DNA from: a virus
Virus record (IMG/VR): IMGVR_UViG_3300046787_000428
Location: 1 to 42,683 of that record
Reading direction: 5' to 3' (one strand)
Length of the DNA stretch: 42,683 nt
In this document: positions 39,771-42,683 of the stretch, one piece after another
How the letters are laid out: every line of letters starts with the position of its first letter
Numbering within the stretch: the stretch's first letter is position 1
Position numbers and translations under genes: made by a program
Notes under the pieces: model-generated
Database searches by the model: none
Told to the model about the DNA's origin: nothing
Seen by the model: only the letters and a program-made list of their open reading frames with translations

Positions 39771-42281
39771 TTGAAGGCATTGACCAAGCCATTTCAGGAA
39801 CTACTTGAACGTTTAGGACGTTCACCAGACGATGTTGTTACCGTCTGTTACCAGTCCGCAACACAGGGTTTTCGTGTAAAGCAAACTAAAGTTTCGCTTG
39901 CTGACACCATTGTGGATGCGTTGACCGATTTGAATTGCAACGTGTGGTTTGAAATCAACCCATCGGTTGCTGAGGGCCGTGCAAGGGCTGAGGATGTTTC
40001 CCGTCTTGCAGCGGTGTGGATTGACATTGATTTCAAGGAAACAGGTATTCAGTCTGCAGATAATGCTCATGAACTTGTTGACCTGATTACTGATTTGATT
40101 GCTGTGCCACCTACTGCTGTTGTGCAGTCTGGTCACGGCTTGCAACCTTACTGGGCGATTGACCCTGAAGAGGATTTCACGCAGGGGCGTGGCGCTGGCA
40201 TTCTTGCCCGTTGGGGTGCATTTGTTCGTTGGGTTGCTGCATCACAGGGCGGACAGTTGGACAGTGTGTTCGACTTGCCTCGTATTTTCCGTGCCCCAGG
40301 TGGCATCAACTATAAAGACCCTGAGCGTCCAGTCCGTGTAGCATCTGAGTTTGCTGAAAATTGGCGTCCATTGTCTTTGGATGAGTTGGACGACATTCTT
40401 ATTGCTCACGGGTTTGCTACGGTGCAGACCATGCCTGAGGACTTTGAGCAAATGTCTTCAGCAACTGATTGGCAGTACGCTGAGGTTGACTGCGCTTGGA
40501 CACCTAACCTTTTCGCATCGGTCAGACCTACCAGTGGTGTGCCTAAGTCACGTCACGGTTGGTTGTTGCAACAGTTGGTGAAAATCAATGCTGCACACCG
40601 TAATGGTTGCATCACTGAGGAATCTGCCAAGGTGTTGCTTGTTGCGTTGAAGACGCAGTTTGAAGAGTTTTTGAAGCATGCCCCTTCCCGCCCAATGAAC
40701 CCTGGTGAGTTGGAGGGTGCTAACAGGTGGGCGGTTGCTCGTGTCGAGTCTTTTGATGAGAAGAAGTTGGAGGACGAACTTCGTAAGCATAGCCACAAAA
40801 GTGAACTCTCAGTCAACCCAATGGTGGGACTTGAGGGACATGCTATAAAGAATGAGTATGAGCATCAAGAACTTGTAGAAATTTATGACGCTTCGTTCTA
40901 TGCGTTTGGTCGCACCGATGCTGCTAATAGCCACCGTCTCATACACTTCATGCAGAACAACTATAAGTATGTGACTGATGTGGGTTGGCACAAATGGGAT
41001 GGTGCCCGTTATGCGTTGGATAAAGAGAAGTCCATTATGCAGGTCGCTATCGAAGCAACAAAATTTAGTCTAAACTGTAATGCCGATGATGCCCAGTTGA
41101 AGTGGGCTCAACAGTCCGCTAACAAAGATAGGCTACAGAATGCTATTACGATTGCGGGCACTGACGAAGAGGTTCTGGTACCTACTATCCAGTTGGATGC
41201 TGAGGCTGATAACCTTTGCACTCCTGATGGGATTGTCAACCTCCGCACGGGTGAAATTCGCCCAGCGATTAAAGGTGTTGACCTTAATACAAGGCAAACC
41301 AGCGTCTCTCCATCAACTATGGATACTCCGCTGTGGGATACGTTCCTCAAAGAAATAATTGAGGACGAAGACCGCATCAACTATTTGCAAGAACTATTCG
41401 GTGCTTGTTTGTTTGGCGACTCACGTTTCCACGTGTTGCCAGTGTTTGTTGGCACAGGTGCTAACGGAAAGTCAACTATCTTAGATGTCATCTCAGGAAT
41501 CCTCAACGACTACTCAGCAACCATGCCCGAAAACTTTCTACTTGACACTACGGGCAACGCACACCCAACTGACATTGCACGACTTAGAGGAGTACGTCTT
41601 GCCGTGGCTTCGGAAACAAGGCCTGACGGTAAGTTTAACGAAAGCCGAGTAAAGATGTTGACAGGTGGCGACACCTTGTCAGCCCGTTTCATGGGTCAAA
41701 ACTTCTTCGACTTCAAACCAACACACACACTCTTCATGGCTGTGAACCACTTGCCTGAAGTGAAATCTGGTGGTGACGGTTTCTGGCGTCGTCTTCGCAA
41801 AATTGATTTCCGTAAAACTATCCCCGCTGATAAGCGTAAGGAGAACTTTGCCCAGTTGCTCATCCAAGAAGAGGGCCCAGGTATCCTCCAATGGATGGTC
41901 GATGGTGCTGTCCGTCTAACCAACCAAGGCTTCCACGAACCTGACTCAGTGAAGATGGCCACCCAGTCTTACCGTCACGAAGAAGACCACATTGCCAAGT
42001 TCTTGGACGAGAAAACCATTGTTGCTGACACAGCATCGGTCACCAAGGTTGCCATGTACAACAGTTACCGTGACTGGTGCTCTGAAAACGGCGAGAAGCC
42101 TGTCACCCAGAACAACCTATCTCGTGAGGTTCGTGCCCGCCTAGGCGTCGCAGAGTCCTCTAACGCAGGTTTCCGCATGTTCATTGGTGTGGAGTTGTTG
42201 AAGGCTGCCCCACCTCAAGAGGTCAGCATCTCTGAAATGTTCGACATCGTAAACAAGGACAAAGATGAATACTGGCGATGA
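39771..42281 (+). CDS. Primase-polymerase/SF3 (D5-like) helicase
   Basis: The 836 residues combine an archaeo-eukaryotic primase (Prim-Pol) domain with an SF3 helicase. D85/D87 in WIDIDF, SGHGLQPYW near 120-128 and FDLPRIFRAPGG near 167-178 mark the primase. GTGANGKST near residue 562 begins the helicase, which continues with ASETRPDGKFNESRVKMLTGGD. Such proteins make primers and unwind the origin. TTG at 39771 is used; TTG at 39780 has better distance from AAAGG and may be the true start. Confidence 0.92.
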   Translation: MKALTKPFQELLERLGRSPDDVVTVCYQSATQGFRVKQTKVSLADTIVDALTDLNCNVWFEINPSVAEGRARAEDVSRLAAVWIDIDFKETGIQSADNAHELVDLITDLIAVPPTAVVQSGHGLQPYWAIDPEEDFTQGRGAGILARWGAFVRWVAASQGGQLDSVFDLPRIFRAPGGINYKDPERPVRVASEFAENWRPLSLDELDDILIAHGFATVQTMPEDFEQMSSATDWQYAEVDCAWTPNLFASVRPTSGVPKSRHGWLLQQLVKINAAHRNGCITEESAKVLLVALKTQFEEFLKHAPSRPMNPGELEGANRWAVARVESFDEKKLEDELRKHSHKSELSVNPMVGLEGHAIKNEYEHQELVEIYDASFYAFGRTDAANSHRLIHFMQNNYKYVTDVGWHKWDGARYALDKEKSIMQVAIEATKFSLNCNADDAQLKWAQQSANKDRLQNAITIAGTDEEVLVPTIQLDAEADNLCTPDGIVNLRTGEIRPAIKGVDLNTRQTSVSPSTMDTPLWDTFLKEIIEDEDRINYLQELFGACLFGDSRFHVLPVFVGTGANGKSTILDVISGILNDYSATMPENFLLDTTGNAHPTDIARLRGVRLAVASETRPDGKFNESRVKMLTGGDTLSARFMGQNFFDFKPTHTLFMAVNHLPEVKSGGDGFWRRLRKIDFRKTIPADKRKENFAQLLIQEEGPGILQWMVDGAVRLTNQGFHEPDSVKMATQSYRHEEDHIAKFLDEKTIVADTASVTKVAMYNSYRDWCSENGEKPVTQNNLSREVRARLGVAESSNAGFRMFIGVELLKAAPPQEVSISEMFDIVNKDKDEYWR

Positions 42282-42683
42282 CCCTTGCCTGCCATGCCGT
42301 GCAGGTTTCCACAACGAATGCCACTCAACATGGGACGCATCATTCACTGAACTTTGCTGCTGCGGTGGCGAAGTCAAGTTCACAGCAAACGGTGACGTAA
42401 AGGCTGCAGATGCCCCTGTAGGCGACTTTGGTGTGGAAGTTGACTCAGGCTACATCAATGACGGCTATGAGGCTACAAAAGACCTTGCAGACTACAAGGA
42501 CCCAGTGTCCACAGGGCGAAAAAGGGCTGCAGAAATGTACCCCATTTCGACTGGAATGGTCTGCGAGTGGGCTGGTCTTGCTAAGGCTGGCGGTGGAGTG
42601 GTGCCTATCGTGGGTTGTGTTGGTCGCCCAGCCACCGATAGGCACCATGGGCCTGATAAGAACACGATGAACAATGCGCCAAC
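42265..42683 (+). CDS. HNH endonuclease, N-terminal part (runs off the window)
   Basis: The ATG at 42265 overlaps the primase gene by 17 bp. The frame stays open to the window edge (139 full codons). The N-terminus has CLPC, C and CCC motifs (zinc-binding). Near residues 90-139 it reads MYPISTGMVCEWAGLAKAGGG, IVGCVGRPATDRHHGPDKNTMNN, the start of the actinophage HNH core. The CHN..H half is missing. These enzymes nick or cut DNA during packaging or replication. The 3' end is probably the fragment at 1-145. Confidence 0.85.
   Translation, partial: MNTGDDPCLPCRAGFHNECHSTWDASFTELCCCGGEVKFTANGDVKAADAPVGDFGVEVDSGYINDGYEATKDLADYKDPVSTGRKRAAEMYPISTGMVCEWAGLAKAGGGVVPIVGCVGRPATDRHHGPDKNTMNNAP

Overview
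This window looks like an almost complete genome of a lytic-type, podovirus-like phage of an actinobacterium. The evidence is a full virion morphogenesis set (large terminase, portal, scaffold, capsid, head-tail adaptor, beta-rich tail hub, internal/ejection proteins, collagen-like fibre), a lysis cassette and a phage replication module. The actinobacterial host is inferred from a WhiB-type iron-sulfur regulator, an HNH protein of a type common in actinophages, apparent leaderless promoters and many GTG/TTG starts. Base composition is moderate rather than the very high GC of Streptomyces or Microbacterium, so a freshwater or marine actinobacterium is a reasonable guess, not a demonstration. 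No integrase, tRNA gene, CRISPR array or insertion sequence was seen.

Layout. (1) 1-145: 3' end of a gene that looks like the C-terminus of the HNH protein begun at the other window end, so the molecule is probably circular or circularly permuted and cut inside this gene. (2) 6222 down to 183, minus strand: host-interaction block with a tail-tip protein, a collagen-like fibre, a jelly-roll adhesin carrying a cysteine-rich insertion, small conserved proteins and a metallophosphoesterase. (3) 6252-24343, plus strand: nuclease, terminase, portal, scaffold, capsid, strong terminator, adaptor, tail hub, a run of internal virion proteins ending in one of 2025 residues, and a small acidic protein. 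(4) 28927 down to 24369, minus strand: XRE-type regulator, dNMP kinase, putative small terminase, tail/decoration proteins, lysis genes (XhlA-like, M23 endolysin, holin) and small basic or acidic proteins. (5) 29076-42683, plus strand: early/replication arm with many tiny genes (several zinc-knuckle miniproteins), a MerR-like DNA-binding protein, SNF2-type helicase, WhiB, RecB/Cas4-like nuclease, an OB-like protein (putative SSB), a primase-polymerase/SF3 helicase and the start of an HNH endonuclease.

The least explained signals are non-coding. A leader family in the early arm has three copies sharing GGGGACGGCTGGAA at an almost constant 86-88 nt before the start codon; two of these copies share 30 identical bases. 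Three transcription units begin with a -10-like hexamer exactly 6 nt before an ATG that has no Shine-Dalgarno sequence. A 25-bp stem-loop with the ribosome-binding site in its loop is duplicated upstream of two small genes. Two long interrupted palindromes lie in the AT/T-rich gap before the MerR-like gene. Strand composition flips sharply from C-rich to G-rich at the divergent region near 28.95 kb, suggesting a replication origin or a strand-exposure boundary there.
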